Origin: a virus
Length of the DNA: 44,552 bases
Strand: one strand, 5' to 3'
Virus record (IMG/VR): IMGVR_UViG_3300049846_003143
Location: 1-44,552 of that record
A program made the position numbers and the translations under genes. Below the pieces are notes generated by a model. The model searched no databases, was not told the origin of the DNA, and saw only the letters and a program-made list of their open reading frames with translations. Position 1 is the stretch's first letter. The number at the start of each line of letters is the position of its first letter. Shown here piece by piece: positions 17,531 to 24,160 of the stretch.

Positions 17531-18432
17531 TCGAGCCCCTTAGGAATTATTTTGTTAACAGCCCAAGTCGGCGGACTAATTTCCGGAATATCATCGCCTT
17601 GCGGGAAATAGCCCGGCCAAATTCCAGTCTTCAAAGCCGTTTCGAGTTTCATCACTGAATCAAGCCATTTTTGATGACCGGTCTCAAAGCATGAAGCGCT
17701 TGCTTTATAAACTTGAGTTGTATGCGGCTCATCACTTGCAATGCAGATAAAGTTCGCAGGCGATTCAACATCCATCACACGCCTAATAGCTTCGTGATAG
17801 TGATAAAGCGAAAGATCATAATTTTTTTCGTGAATCGCTTTTGAGAAAAAATCAGGGCTCGCATCGCGAGTTGTCTTAAGCTCACTCCACCATTGCGATG
17901 ATGCCTGATCTAACTTCGCTTTGAAGTTTAATCCTGAAAATGGACACGTCCAAAAGAATGCACACTCCTTGCGACCGTGACCAAGAAGTTTCACGATTTG
18001 CGGATTTCTCTCGGCCGCTGATTTCATGTTTTGAGCCGTCGCCAGGAGCTCCGCTGTCACTGGGGTTTTCCCGGCATTTTCGGTGAGAAGTCGTTCTTTT
18101 TCAGCCTTGCCGTCGTTAGTTCTTAAGTTCAGATCCGGCATATAAAAGAATTCTTTTTCATAGTCGTTCGGCATCAAAAGCATGGTGTGAACGAGTGAGC
18201 CAAGAATTTGCTCAGGAGTTTGTTTTATCGGCTCGTCTTTTCCGCGACCGAAATAGTGATAATGGAAAATTTCAGGATTGGTCTTATACATGAATTTTAG
18301 ATCCGATGAAGACCAATAATTTTTCAGCGCGTGATATTCTGAATTGCCAAGATTTTCTACAGCACCTTTAAAGGCGCCAACCGAAGCCGCGGCACGGAAC
18401 GCCGGATCGGATGCGTCGATAAATTTAACCAA
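17524..18432 (-). CDS. RecE/exonuclease VIII-like PD-(D/E)XK exonuclease
   Basis: 302 aa from TTG 18432 behind GGGGGGAG, the best ribosome-binding site available. Motifs match the PDDEXK_12 / RecE-type nucleases: LGSLVHTMLL (77-86), KAKLD (Asp175), SELKTTRD (Glu184 and Lys186) and YDLSLYHY (205-212). These enzymes resect 5' strands of duplex DNA to give ssDNA for annealing. With Sak4 and SSB downstream it completes a recombination module. The usual Gln of the Q-x-x-x-Y motif is not seen. Confidence 0.85.
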   Translation of the reverse strand: MVKFIDASDPAFRAAASVGAFKGAVENLGNSEYHALKNYWSSSDLKFMYKTNPEIFHYHYFGRGKDEPIKQTPEQILGSLVHTMLLMPNDYEKEFFYMPDLNLRTNDGKAEKERLLTENAGKTPVTAELLATAQNMKSAAERNPQIVKLLGHGRKECAFFWTCPFSGLNFKAKLDQASSQWWSELKTTRDASPDFFSKAIHEKNYDLSLYHYHEAIRRVMDVESPANFICIASDEPHTTQVYKASASCFETGHQKWLDSVMKLETALKTGIWPGYFPQGDDIPEISPPTWAVNKIIPKGLEC

Positions 18433-18500
18433 AGTCTCCCCCCGAAGAAATGCTTGCGAGTTCCTAAATTAACCACATAAAATTTTTATTGCAATGTCAA
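18433..18500 (-). promoter_or_regulatory. Divergent intergenic control region between exonuclease and VRR-NUC genes
   Basis: This 61-bp gap must promote the leftward recombination operon and probably the rightward nuclease gene. On the minus strand a TTGACA (18500-18495) is followed 15 bases on by TATGTG, a weak -10. CCTAAATTAACC at 18463-18474 resembles half of the operator-like repeat at 33496. TTTCTTCGGGG lies just before the exonuclease ribosome-binding site. Assignments are by eye. Confidence 0.35.
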
Positions 18501-19036
18501 AACACCGTAGACAATCCACCATTGACGCTATGAACCGTTTTTATCAGCGCCAACTCAATGAGGGTAAACCAAAAGAGTCAAGGGCGCACTATGGCAAACC
18601 GGAAAAAGAAGTCGAAAAAGCTTGCTTGGATTGGATGCGTTCACGCGGTTGGAGTGTTCAAATATTTGAAGCAAAAGCGACATGGAGTCCGGAAGCGGGA
18701 CGCTTTATTCAACAATCGATGAGGGCTGGAACGTGTGATTGTTTAGGAAATACCGATGAGGGAATTGGATGCGCGGTTGAATTCAAAGCGCCTGGCGCAT
18801 TATCAACTTTCAATTCTGAAAAAAGACATTTGCAGCGCGAGTTTATTATTCAAAAAATCAAAACAAACTGTTTCGCGTGTGTTGTTGATTCGGTTGAGCG
18901 ACTCGAATTGATCTACACAGAATGGCTCAAAATAAAAAGTGAAGACAGAGAAAAATCACGCGAGTATCTTATTTCAATGCTCCCGCAAAAATCTTTGAAA
19001 ACTAGACTCAAGGATGAGCGGCTATTTGACGAATAA
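18494..19036 (+). CDS. VRR-NUC-like (PD-(D/E)XK) nuclease
   Basis: 180 aa. The central part fits VRR-NUC nucleases: a leading helix KEVEKACLDWMRSRGW, then TCDCLGNTDEGIGCAVEFKA in which Asp and the E-F-K triplet are the expected metal ligands, followed by KRHLQREFIIQKIKTNCFACVVDSVERL. Family members are structure-selective nucleases, some resolving Holliday junctions. It is the only plus-strand gene between 15275 and 25922, facing away from the recombination operon. No ribosome-binding site precedes ATG 18494; the mRNA may be leaderless or start at ATG 18530. Confidence 0.75.
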   Translation: MSKHRRQSTIDAMNRFYQRQLNEGKPKESRAHYGKPEKEVEKACLDWMRSRGWSVQIFEAKATWSPEAGRFIQQSMRAGTCDCLGNTDEGIGCAVEFKAPGALSTFNSEKRHLQREFIIQKIKTNCFACVVDSVERLELIYTEWLKIKSEDREKSREYLISMLPQKSLKTRLKDERLFDE

Positions 19037-19066
19037 ATTATCGCACGCAATTCCATCTTTAGACCT

Positions 19067-19129
19067 CCGCGGTCCCGAGGGCCAACATGCTCCAACGTGT
19101 GATTGGCTGAACCTAGGCTCGGGACGCGG
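19067..19129. other. Long imperfect inverted repeat (hairpin) between convergent genes
   Basis: CCGC+GTCCCGAG (19067-19079, one bulged G) pairs with CTCGGGAC+GCGG (19118-19129) for 12 bp. Inside, GCCAA (19081-19085) can pair with TTGGC (19103-19107), or ACATG (19085-19089) with CGTGT (19096-19100). There is no T run, so it is not a standard terminator. It lies between convergent genes ending at 19036 and 19139. Confidence 0.6.
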
Positions 19130-19138
19130 CTGGTCGCC

Positions 19139-19531
19139 TCATAACGATGTTACCACGGCGCGACGCCACTGATCAGTGATCCATATTGCCGGAATATTTC
19201 CGTCATAAACCCACCAATTTTCTGGATCACCATATGCGCTTAAGTCCTTTGCGACATCAGGAACCAAAAACTGCATTTGAGTCCACGGCTTGCAATTTTC
19301 CATTCCGTGTTCAGGAATACATATCGTGAGCCGAACTTCGTTTCTCTTATAGGGCAACGTAGAATTTGGATTGAGCCATGACTGATCGAAATCAGGATTT
19401 TTCGTTATCCATTGCTTATTTGGAATTACTGTCAGTGGATTAAGCGTTTTCAGCATACAGCCGCGGGTGAGTCCATTTTTCAATATGGACTTCAAAAACC
19501 TTTGAGCCGTGAAATGATAAAACGTGTTCAA
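19139..19531 (-). CDS. ADP-ribosyltransferase-fold-like protein (DarT/ART-like pattern)
   Basis: 130 aa. I start at TTG 19531, whose TTGA overlaps the stop of the 34-aa gene upstream; a TTG at 19591 would give 20 more residues but overlaps that gene fully. The N-terminal pattern FYHFTAQRFLKSILKNGLTR matches the first motif of DarT/Tpt1-like ADP-ribosyltransferases (aromatic-His, then I-L-x-x-G-L). Then come WITKNPDFDQSW and NEVRLTICIP. A clear catalytic Glu is not identified. If correct it would modify a host nucleic acid or protein using NAD+. It is the last gene of a coupled set with an XRE regulator. Confidence 0.45.
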   Translation of the reverse strand: MNTFYHFTAQRFLKSILKNGLTRGCMLKTLNPLTVIPNKQWITKNPDFDQSWLNPNSTLPYKRNEVRLTICIPEHGMENCKPWTQMQFLVPDVAKDLSAYGDPENWWVYDGNIPAIWITDQWRRAVVTSL

Positions 19532-19632
19532 TTCGGCCCTGGCGGCAAGTTGTTCAAAAGCCAAATGATAGACACAATCATCAGAATCCAAAAGAGCGCC
19601 TGAATTCCGCCTTCGAGAGTCGTTTCACTCAT
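19528..19632 (-). CDS. 34-aa single-span membrane protein
   Basis: ATG 19632 overlaps the stop of the XRE gene (ATGA) and its TGA overlaps the start of the ART-like gene (TTGA). After a polar N-terminus (MSETTLEGG) come about 18 hydrophobic residues (ALFWILMIVSIIWLL) and a short NNLPPGPN tail. Overlap at both ends is strong evidence for translation. The size resembles phage lysis-inhibition, superinfection-exclusion or small toxin peptides; none is proven. Confidence 0.6.
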   Translation of the reverse strand: MSETTLEGGIQALFWILMIVSIIWLLNNLPPGPN

Positions 19633-19868
19633 CGCGCTTTTTTATCCAGCCGCTCGCTCATGTCTTTTTTCATGGCTTTAAGGATGTCTTCTTTGTCAAC
19701 GTTCAGGATGCGCGACAACTTTTCCACGTGACGCGCAGGTAACAAACAATGGCCCGCCTCTATACGGCCCAAAAAAACATTCGTGAAGCCCATATAAGTG
19801 GATACCATTGTTTGCGATAGCTCGCGCTTTTCACGCGCGAGTTTTATTAAGTGACCGGTGTTATTCAT
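19629..19868 (-). CDS. XRE-family helix-turn-helix regulator (Cro-like)
   Basis: 79 aa from ATG 19868; a TTG at 19904 would add 12 residues of non-HTH sequence and overlap the upstream gene. The HTH is clear: IKLAREKRELSQTMVSTYMG (helices 1-2), then NVFLGRIEAGHCLLP (recognition helix), HVEKLSRILNVD. There is no protease-sensitive C-terminal domain, so it is Cro-like, not CI-like. Operator-like TTAACTAAATATGTTAG lies upstream of this gene set (20140-20156). It probably controls its own cassette or early promoters. Confidence 0.8.
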   Translation of the reverse strand: MNNTGHLIKLAREKRELSQTMVSTYMGFTNVFLGRIEAGHCLLPARHVEKLSRILNVDKEDILKAMKKDMSERLDKKAR

Positions 19869-19890
19869 GCCAGGAAACCTATAACAAAAA

Positions 19891-20067
19891 TCATTTGCTC
19901 TCAAACCTTTTGAGCAAATTTTTTATTTGTCGTTTTAGCTTAATATTTTCCGATTTTGTCTTTCTATATTTATCATATGAATCATTAGCTTCGTCCATAA
20001 GAGCTTTTCTCTCCTTGTCCCAGTCACGCATCATAGTTTTGAAATATTCCTCATGAAATGTACTCAT
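19891..20067 (-). CDS. Small charged coiled-coil protein, 58 aa
   Basis: ATG 20067 has AGAGG four bases upstream; ATG 20085 has none. Almost the whole protein is a charged helix (EEYFKTMMRDWDKERKALMD, then DKYRKTKSENIKLKRQIKNL) with heptad spacing. It may dimerise or bind the regulator or nucleic acid. It leads the XRE / membrane peptide / ART-like set and lies just after the candidate operator. No family recognised. Confidence 0.55.
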   Translation of the reverse strand: MSTFHEEYFKTMMRDWDKERKALMDEANDSYDKYRKTKSENIKLKRQIKNLLKRFESK

Positions 20068-20139
20068 GACCTCTAACTCTTTCATTTAAGTGTTGATCAA
20101 GCCGATTTATAGCACCACAATCAACAATGCAAGCGAAAA

Positions 20140-20156
20140 TTAACTAAATATGTTAG
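20140..20156. promoter_or_regulatory. Operator-like element upstream of XRE-containing cassette
   Basis: TTAACTAAATATGTTAG resembles the 17-bp inverted repeat TTAACTAAATTAGTTAA at 33496-33512 (first ten bases identical). It lies in the only sizeable gap of this part of the minus-strand cassette, 73 bases before ATG 20067. It is a plausible binding site for the XRE protein. No clear -35/-10 pair was identified. Confidence 0.35.
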
Positions 20157-20281
20157 ATGTCATCCTTAATTTTTTTACCAGTCAGTTTGCGATAGATCCA
20201 CTTGAACACCGGCCAAAGATTCACGACCACGCGAGTTTCGCCTTTTGCCACAGGTGCTTCAGCAGGTTTTTCATCCTCCAT
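20153..20281 (-). CDS. Small hypothetical protein, 42 aa
   Basis: ATG 20281 overlaps the end of the zinc-ribbon gene by 11 bases. The N-terminus is acidic (MEDEKPAEAPVAKGE) and the C-terminus basic and aromatic (VNLWPVFKWIYRKLTGKKIK), perhaps an amphipathic membrane-contacting helix. Support is the overlap with its neighbour and the match of its stop to the following gap. No family recognised. Confidence 0.45.
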   Translation of the reverse strand: MEDEKPAEAPVAKGETRVVVNLWPVFKWIYRKLTGKKIKDDI

Positions 20282-20441
20282 GTTTCACACAAACCCTTTC
20301 GACTTCTTTCCAAACCGCTCCATGCTGTTCAAGCTTAAGTCTACATCCAGAATCATAATGGATGACGAGCGTTAAAACCTTATCGATAACTCGTCTTGTT
20401 TCAAACTTCCTTGAGCTTTGGCAATCAGGACACTTGTACAT
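20271..20441 (-). CDS. Small zinc-ribbon-like protein, 56 aa
   Basis: ATG 20441 starts just after the endolysin stop. The N-terminus has CPDC (residues 4-7), with Cys33 and Cys51 plus His54 further on, so a zinc ribbon is likely though spacing is unusual. The rest is a helical basic stretch (RKFETRRVIDKVLTLVIHY). It is one of several Cys-rich small proteins in this cassette. Probable nucleic-acid or protein binder; function unknown. Confidence 0.55.
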   Translation of the reverse strand: MYKCPDCQSSRKFETRRVIDKVLTLVIHYDSGCRLKLEQHGAVWKEVERVCVKHGG

Positions 20442-20444
20442 CCA

Positions 20445-20969
20445 TCACACCAATTTCAAAAGCCGATCTGCACGGTTCAGCCATCCATCCAAGAACACGC
20501 GCTGAGACGGATCTTTAAAAACAATCGCCTTAGCCCTGGCTTTTGCGCGGTCAACGAAAGAATAAATAAATCTATTTTTTAACTCAATGTTGATTTCCGC
20601 AATCGACTTTGGACCAAGGTGACCGTCTTCAACAAGTTGAGCTCCAAGGTCGTTACACGCCTGTTGCGCCATTTTTGCCGAAGTGTAAATTCCATAAAGG
20701 ACACCGTGATCAAAAATCGCAATTGCTTTTGAGTTTTCCAAAACCAAATCCATTCCAAGTGCTCGCCAATACCATGCCTCATAAATTGCGTACGCCTCAC
20801 TTGGAAGTAGATTTTTAACATCATCGATAGACACTGGTTTTTTTCGCCAACGAGACAAGGTGGACATCGTGATTCCATATTTCGTTGGCCCGCCATGATC
20901 CTCTGGAATATTTGAAAATTCCCCTTCGTTAGCAATTGTAAAGTCGAATGCTTTTTTGAATTCAGCCAT
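20445..20969 (-). CDS. Endolysin, GH108 N-acetylmuramidase with C-terminal PG_binding_3-like domain
   Basis: 174 aa. The GH108 signature is at the N-terminus: FTIANEGEFSNIPEDHGGPT followed by KYGIT; Glu15 in ANEGE is the expected catalytic acid. The C-terminal half (residues 95-174), with EDGHLGPKSIAEIN and RFIYSFVDRAKARAKA, fits the PG_binding_3 partner domain. It hydrolyses the glycan strands of peptidoglycan at lysis. There is no signal peptide or SAR sequence, so a holin is needed. ATG 20969 overlaps the upstream gene by 8 bases. It lies in the early-type minus cassette, away from the late operon. Confidence 0.9.
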   Translation of the reverse strand: MAEFKKAFDFTIANEGEFSNIPEDHGGPTKYGITMSTLSRWRKKPVSIDDVKNLLPSEAYAIYEAWYWRALGMDLVLENSKAIAIFDHGVLYGIYTSAKMAQQACNDLGAQLVEDGHLGPKSIAEINIELKNRFIYSFVDRAKARAKAIVFKDPSQRVFLDGWLNRADRLLKLV

Positions 20970-21198
20970 ATTTCTTCAGCACTACGCGCGCCTCAAACAT
21001 TCGTTTGTACCAAATGTCCCAATCAATTTTGGTTCCATACTCCATCGACTCAACAAGATTCAAAAGAACGGTTTTCACCTCGTCAAACGCTGTGGCATCA
21101 ACAACTTCAATCGGATATTCACGGTCAAGCGGAGCAGGAGGATCTACTAAAACCTCACGGCCAACGAGTGACTTTGTGATGATCCGACGAAGAATCAT
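20962..21198 (-). CDS. Hypothetical protein upstream of endolysin, 78 aa
   Basis: ATG 21198 overlaps the preceding stop (ATGA) and the 3' end overlaps the endolysin start by 8 bases. The N-terminal half is basic then Pro-rich (RRIITKSLVGREVLVDPPAP), the C-terminal half helical (EVKTVLLNLVESM, WYKRMFEARVVLKKYG). No membrane segment, so it is not a holin. Function unknown; tight coupling suggests stoichiometric expression with the endolysin. Confidence 0.65.
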   Translation of the reverse strand: MILRRIITKSLVGREVLVDPPAPLDREYPIEVVDATAFDEVKTVLLNLVESMEYGTKIDWDIWYKRMFEARVVLKKYG

Positions 21199-21374
21199 TT
21201 TATAACCTTTGCCGTCTTAACGGTCTTCACTGTCTTTGGCGAAGCGCCTGGCGCTCGCTCGGGAATATTCGCTGGTGTCTCGCGGTTCCATTCATCAAAT
21301 TGCGCCTGCGACCATTTGCCGGACTTTACTTGCTCCGCGGCCCATGCCCGCTGGCGTTCAGACTTAAATGGCAC
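21195..21374 (-). CDS. Small basic protein, 59 aa (MPFKSERQR type)
   Basis: GTG 21374 overlaps the end of the upstream gene by 11 bases and the stop overlaps the next start (ATGA). The N-terminus MPFKSERQRAWAAEQVKSGK resembles a small family of phage proteins beginning MPFKS-x-x-QR. A WSQAQFDEWN segment and a basic tail (KTVKTVKTAKVIK) follow. Function unknown. Confidence 0.6.
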   Translation of the reverse strand: MPFKSERQRAWAAEQVKSGKWSQAQFDEWNRETPANIPERAPGASPKTVKTVKTAKVIK

Positions 21375-21585
21375 GTCTTGTCCTATACTCGCGCATAAAA
21401 GCAGTTCCCTTTTGCTTATCCATGTCTGACAAATTCAAATAGGCTTGCATTTGTGGCGGAGCTTGAATCGCAGCAACGTCTGCATCGCTTGCCGATTTAT
21501 CAATCAACATTTGCGCAAACTCTTTTGCCTTCACTTCAGCGTCAGCCAAAGTCACATATTTCTTTGCAAAATCTAATGCCTTCAT
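21364..21585 (-). CDS. Hypothetical helical protein, 73 aa
   Basis: ATG 21585 has a perfect GGAGG upstream. The protein is helical and mildly acidic (DFAKKYVTLADAEVKAKEFA), then AAIQAPPQMQAYLNLSDMDK and a basic end (REYRTRRAI). No family recognised. It begins a coupled run of genes ending with the endolysin. Confidence 0.65.
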   Translation of the reverse strand: MKALDFAKKYVTLADAEVKAKEFAQMLIDKSASDADVAAIQAPPQMQAYLNLSDMDKQKGTAFMREYRTRRAI

Positions 21586-21610
21586 AAAACCTCCATTTGC
21601 TTTATAATAT

Positions 21611-21928
21611 TCAACTTTTCTTGTTAACCGAAGCTCTATTTATCTTTAAAGCTTTGTGAGCGCCTTGAACATCCAAAAGACCGCCAACCAATGTGACGCC
21701 TTCAACCTGTCCTTCGCGCTCAATATTCAAAAATGTCTTTGGGCTAACAAATATTGTGGTTCCATACACGTATGCTTTGGGATCGCATTTAGAATTAAAC
21801 GCCACAAATGGGCGCCATGGAAATTCAAACAAACGCTCAGCCCATGTTCGCTTCACTAAACGAACGTCTGAAACATAAATATTTGCCATAATTTTAAAAC
21901 CGTTAATTTCAATCCATGGCAAATCCAT
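21611..21928 (-). CDS. Hypothetical mixed alpha/beta protein, 105 aa
   Basis: ATG 21928 follows the previous stop by two bases. No good ribosome-binding site is present there or at the internal ATG 21889, so translation may be coupled to the upstream gene. The central part alternates strand and turn (AERLFEFPWRPFVAFN, AYVYGTTIFVSPKTFL, VEGVTLVGGLLDVQG). No family recognised. Confidence 0.55.
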   Translation of the reverse strand: MDLPWIEINGFKIMANIYVSDVRLVKRTWAERLFEFPWRPFVAFNSKCDPKAYVYGTTIFVSPKTFLNIEREGQVEGVTLVGGLLDVQGAHKALKINRASVNKKS

Positions 21929-21932
21929 GGGT

Positions 21933-22169
21933 TTAGAATATCAACTTTTTTGGTCCAACGCGCTCAAAACAATCGGCATAGCCTTTCGCATAGGACAAAG
22001 CCAAAATGCGCCCGATTTCGGCCACAATTTGCGCCCTGGAGTAGACGTGCTGACCGTCCGAACCCTTGATCTTAGACTCAATCTTTTTGATTTCATCGCC
22101 AACTCGCTCCGCGGCATAGCCATTGGCAAGCGTATGCATTTCGCGCATCGTGTGCTGATCGATTCCCAT
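21933..22169 (-). CDS. Hypothetical protein, 78 aa
   Basis: I start at ATG 22169, directly behind GGGAGGGGTAAA and one base after the previous stop; the longer frame upstream overlaps the neighbour and has no such site. The protein is helical (REMHTLANGYAAERVGDEIK, then AQIVAEIGRILALSYAKGY) with a short basic end. No family recognised. Confidence 0.65.
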   Translation of the reverse strand: MGIDQHTMREMHTLANGYAAERVGDEIKKIESKIKGSDGQHVYSRAQIVAEIGRILALSYAKGYADCFERVGPKKLIF

Positions 22170-22170
22170 T

Positions 22171-22449
22171 TTACCCCTCCCGTTGTTCGAATTTTTGAGC
22201 CAGTCGCGCCTCAACTTCAATTTCCCGTAAATCCATCGCCGCATCAGCAACGGCGTGCCAATCCCCGTCTTCAACCTTTGACTGGAGATAACCAATCATC
22301 ACTCGTCTTCGATGATCAGTGTTTAATATTGTTCCGCCTTTTTGTGGCACGGACACGGTCGTCGCCTCACGATGCTCTTTAGAACAATAATAGCAAGTCC
22401 CGCCGTGCGGAATTCCATATCCGTGTTTGTCGCAAGTGTTGTGATTCAT
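22171..22449 (-). CDS. Cys/His-containing small protein, 92 aa (probable zinc finger)
   Basis: ATG 22449 overlaps the previous stop (ATGA). The N-terminal NTCDKHGYGIPHGGTCYYCS has C-x2-H and C-x2-C spacing expected for zinc binding. The C-terminal half is helical (VMIGYLQSKVEDGDWHAVAD, then AAMDLREIEVEARL), a pattern I associate with phage accessory proteins. Probably a small nucleic-acid or protein-binding factor. Confidence 0.6.
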   Translation of the reverse strand: MNHNTCDKHGYGIPHGGTCYYCSKEHREATTVSVPQKGGTILNTDHRRRVMIGYLQSKVEDGDWHAVADAAMDLREIEVEARLAQKFEQREG

Positions 22450-22661
22450 CCTTCATTCCTTCGGATCTTTATTCCCATAATATTTATAAATTTCGCCTGA
22501 TAAATAGCGTCTTGGTTGGTATAGCTAAGCTGTTTACTTAATTCGTGTGCGAAAAAATCGTACACCCTTGTGTCTAAAGAAATTTCGCCGATGGGATCAT
22601 CCTGACCGGTGATCATGACAAGCTTTTCTCGGAAATTACATAAGACAGATTCGATGCTCAC
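22446..22661 (-). CDS. Hypothetical protein, 71 aa
   Basis: GTG 22661 is chosen because GTGA overlaps the stop of the exonuclease gene, matching the coupling used all along the cassette; an upstream start would overlap it by 40 bases. The sequence has a helical N-terminus (SIESVLCNFREKLV), an acidic turn and FFAHELSKQLSYTNQ. No family recognised. Confidence 0.55.
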   Translation of the reverse strand: MSIESVLCNFREKLVMITGQDDPIGEISLDTRVYDFFAHELSKQLSYTNQDAIYQAKFINIMGIKIRRNEG

Positions 22662-23194
22662 TTTTCGGCTCCAGGATTTATTTTCCAATATTCGATCAGG
22701 CACTTGGCCTGATGTCTAGCATCGTCCAGAGCGTCGTGCTTTGTTCCTTCAAATTTCTTGTCCACACCGAAGCAAGCCTTCATCGTCCGGTAACACCGAT
22801 GGTTCCAAAACAGCCAGGGAAACTGAATCCCTTGCTGGCGCAAAACATCCTCTACAATCGGGATATCAAATGAGGCGCCGTTTCCCCAAACTCGAAGCCC
22901 ACGCTGATCCTTCGGACACCATTCAATAAATTGCGTGGCAAACTCTTTAAGATAAATTCCCTCTAACTGAGACTTTTCAAAAACCCGCCTAGCATCATCA
23001 TTTTGTTTGATCCACCAATGAATCGTCTCGGCCGTCGCAAACCGCCTGCGACCGTCCAGCTGCCCGGTTAGCGAAAAGATCCAAAGTCGCTCGTCAATAA
23101 TGCCATCGCTATTGAAATGAGCCGCGCCCAGCGATACGACCGCAGTATCAGGAGTTGTACCTAATGTTTCTAGGTCGATCATTAGGTGATTCAT
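22658..23194 (-). CDS. DEDD-family 3'-5' exonuclease (Rv2179c/DnaQ-like)
   Basis: 178 aa from ATG 23194, overlapping the previous stop (ATGA). The exonuclease motifs are present: MIDLETLG with Asp7 and Glu9, SFDIPI with Asp110, and HDALDDARHQA with His153 and Asp158. This is the DEDDh arrangement. The family degrades RNA or ssDNA 3' ends; phage members are often encoded near replication genes. The HWWIKQ segment is typical of the Rv2179c-like branch. Confidence 0.85.
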   Translation of the reverse strand: MNHLMIDLETLGTTPDTAVVSLGAAHFNSDGIIDERLWIFSLTGQLDGRRRFATAETIHWWIKQNDDARRVFEKSQLEGIYLKEFATQFIEWCPKDQRGLRVWGNGASFDIPIVEDVLRQQGIQFPWLFWNHRCYRTMKACFGVDKKFEGTKHDALDDARHQAKCLIEYWKINPGAEK

Positions 23195-23409
23195 GCACAC
23201 CAACGAGAAAATTTAATTGAGCGCGAAGTTAAAACATATTCGGCCGCGGCTTTTGGATCGCATTCGTCGAACGCTATTTTTCTCAACGCAAGGACAAAAA
23301 GCTCATCCTCGAAGGCATGAGCTTTTTCGTCATCGCCAGCAATTGCCGCGGATTTAATGTTCGACATAAGTTCAATTAAATCAAAGCTAATAAAATCATT
23401 GTTTTTCAT
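23191..23409 (-). CDS. Hypothetical protein, 72 aa
   Basis: ATGA-coupled at both ends. The sequence is helical with a C-terminal DPKAAAEYVLTSRSIKFSRW segment, which recalls small phage proteins often encoded near exonuclease or replication genes. No catalytic motif. Function unknown. Confidence 0.65.
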   Translation of the reverse strand: MKNNDFISFDLIELMSNIKSAAIAGDDEKAHAFEDELFVLALRKIAFDECDPKAAAEYVLTSRSIKFSRWCA

Positions 23410-23759
23410 TTCGGCTCCAATAATTTTTTGGCGCGTTCGATTAGCGTTTGCAAATCTTTGACCTTTATCTCTAGCGGCTCAAACGTAAATACTTCGCGCT
23501 TGTCTTTCGCCAATTCACACAATTCCCTCAGCAAACTCTCAGCGCTGTCCTGCTTGATCGGAGTGATTTGGATTAATAAGGCGGTGTGCGTTGATTCGCC
23601 TGAGTTATGACTAACGAAGCTCCATTCGCCGCCCAAACAATCCTTTCCACCATAAACCACAGTCGCACGCTCACGCAGCAGGCGGTTGGCCTTGTCGATT
23701 GAAATGTAAGCGCTTTTACTGATAAATTCAATATCAGCATCCGTAAAGAACTCGCTCAT
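23406..23759 (-). CDS. Hypothetical protein, 117 aa
   Basis: ATG 23759 overlaps the methylase stop. N-terminal helix (DADIEFISKSAYISIDKANR), then a strand/turn region (VVYGGKDCLGGEWSFVSHNS) and a charged C-terminal helix (LKVKD-type, DLQTLIERAKKLL). Soluble; no domain recognised. Coupled to both neighbours. Confidence 0.65.
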   Translation of the reverse strand: MSEFFTDADIEFISKSAYISIDKANRLLRERATVVYGGKDCLGGEWSFVSHNSGESTHTALLIQITPIKQDSAESLLRELCELAKDKREVFTFEPLEIKVKDLQTLIERAKKLLEPK

Positions 23760-24160
23760 TTGGTTTTCTCCTCGGCTCTGAATACAACCACTACCGAAGG
23801 GAAAGTTGCCCGTCCTGCACCATCATCAAAATACAACCGCCCTTTGATAAATCTAATTTCGTGGGCGTCCGGCAAAATAAATCGGTGCCATGCTTTGGTA
23901 TCGGTACGCGCCGGGATAAGAAATACAACGGTTTTACCTTTACACCATTGCTCATGTCCCTTTTGGATCCACTTTGCTAAGTCACGATATGGCGGGTTGC
24001 AGAAGTTAATCGTGCCCCAGTCGATTGAAAGCCCATCAAAGCCTGGATCAGGTGGACAGGGATCGAAGTCAAAGCCGAATTCGCCATCCAGCGCTTGATA
24101 AAACCCTTTCGGTGTTTTCCAGTCATTGCGTTGAGATAATAATGTAGCCTTAGCTCTCAT
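23756..24160 (-). CDS. Phage DNA N6-adenine methyltransferase (Dam-type)
   Basis: 134 aa from ATG 24160 (ATGA with the previous stop); a longer start upstream overlaps that gene. The motifs fit phage Dam methylases (PF05869): NDWKTPKGFYQALDGEFGFD (residues 12-31), the catalytic NPPY at 55-58, and LPDAHEIRFIKGRLYFDDG. It methylates adenine in phage DNA, probably for evasion of restriction or timing of replication. A full SAM-binding FxGxG is not obvious, as is usual for this compact family. Confidence 0.85.
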   Translation of the reverse strand: MRAKATLLSQRNDWKTPKGFYQALDGEFGFDFDPCPPDPGFDGLSIDWGTINFCNPPYRDLAKWIQKGHEQWCKGKTVVFLIPARTDTKAWHRFILPDAHEIRFIKGRLYFDDGAGRATFPSVVVVFRAEEKTK

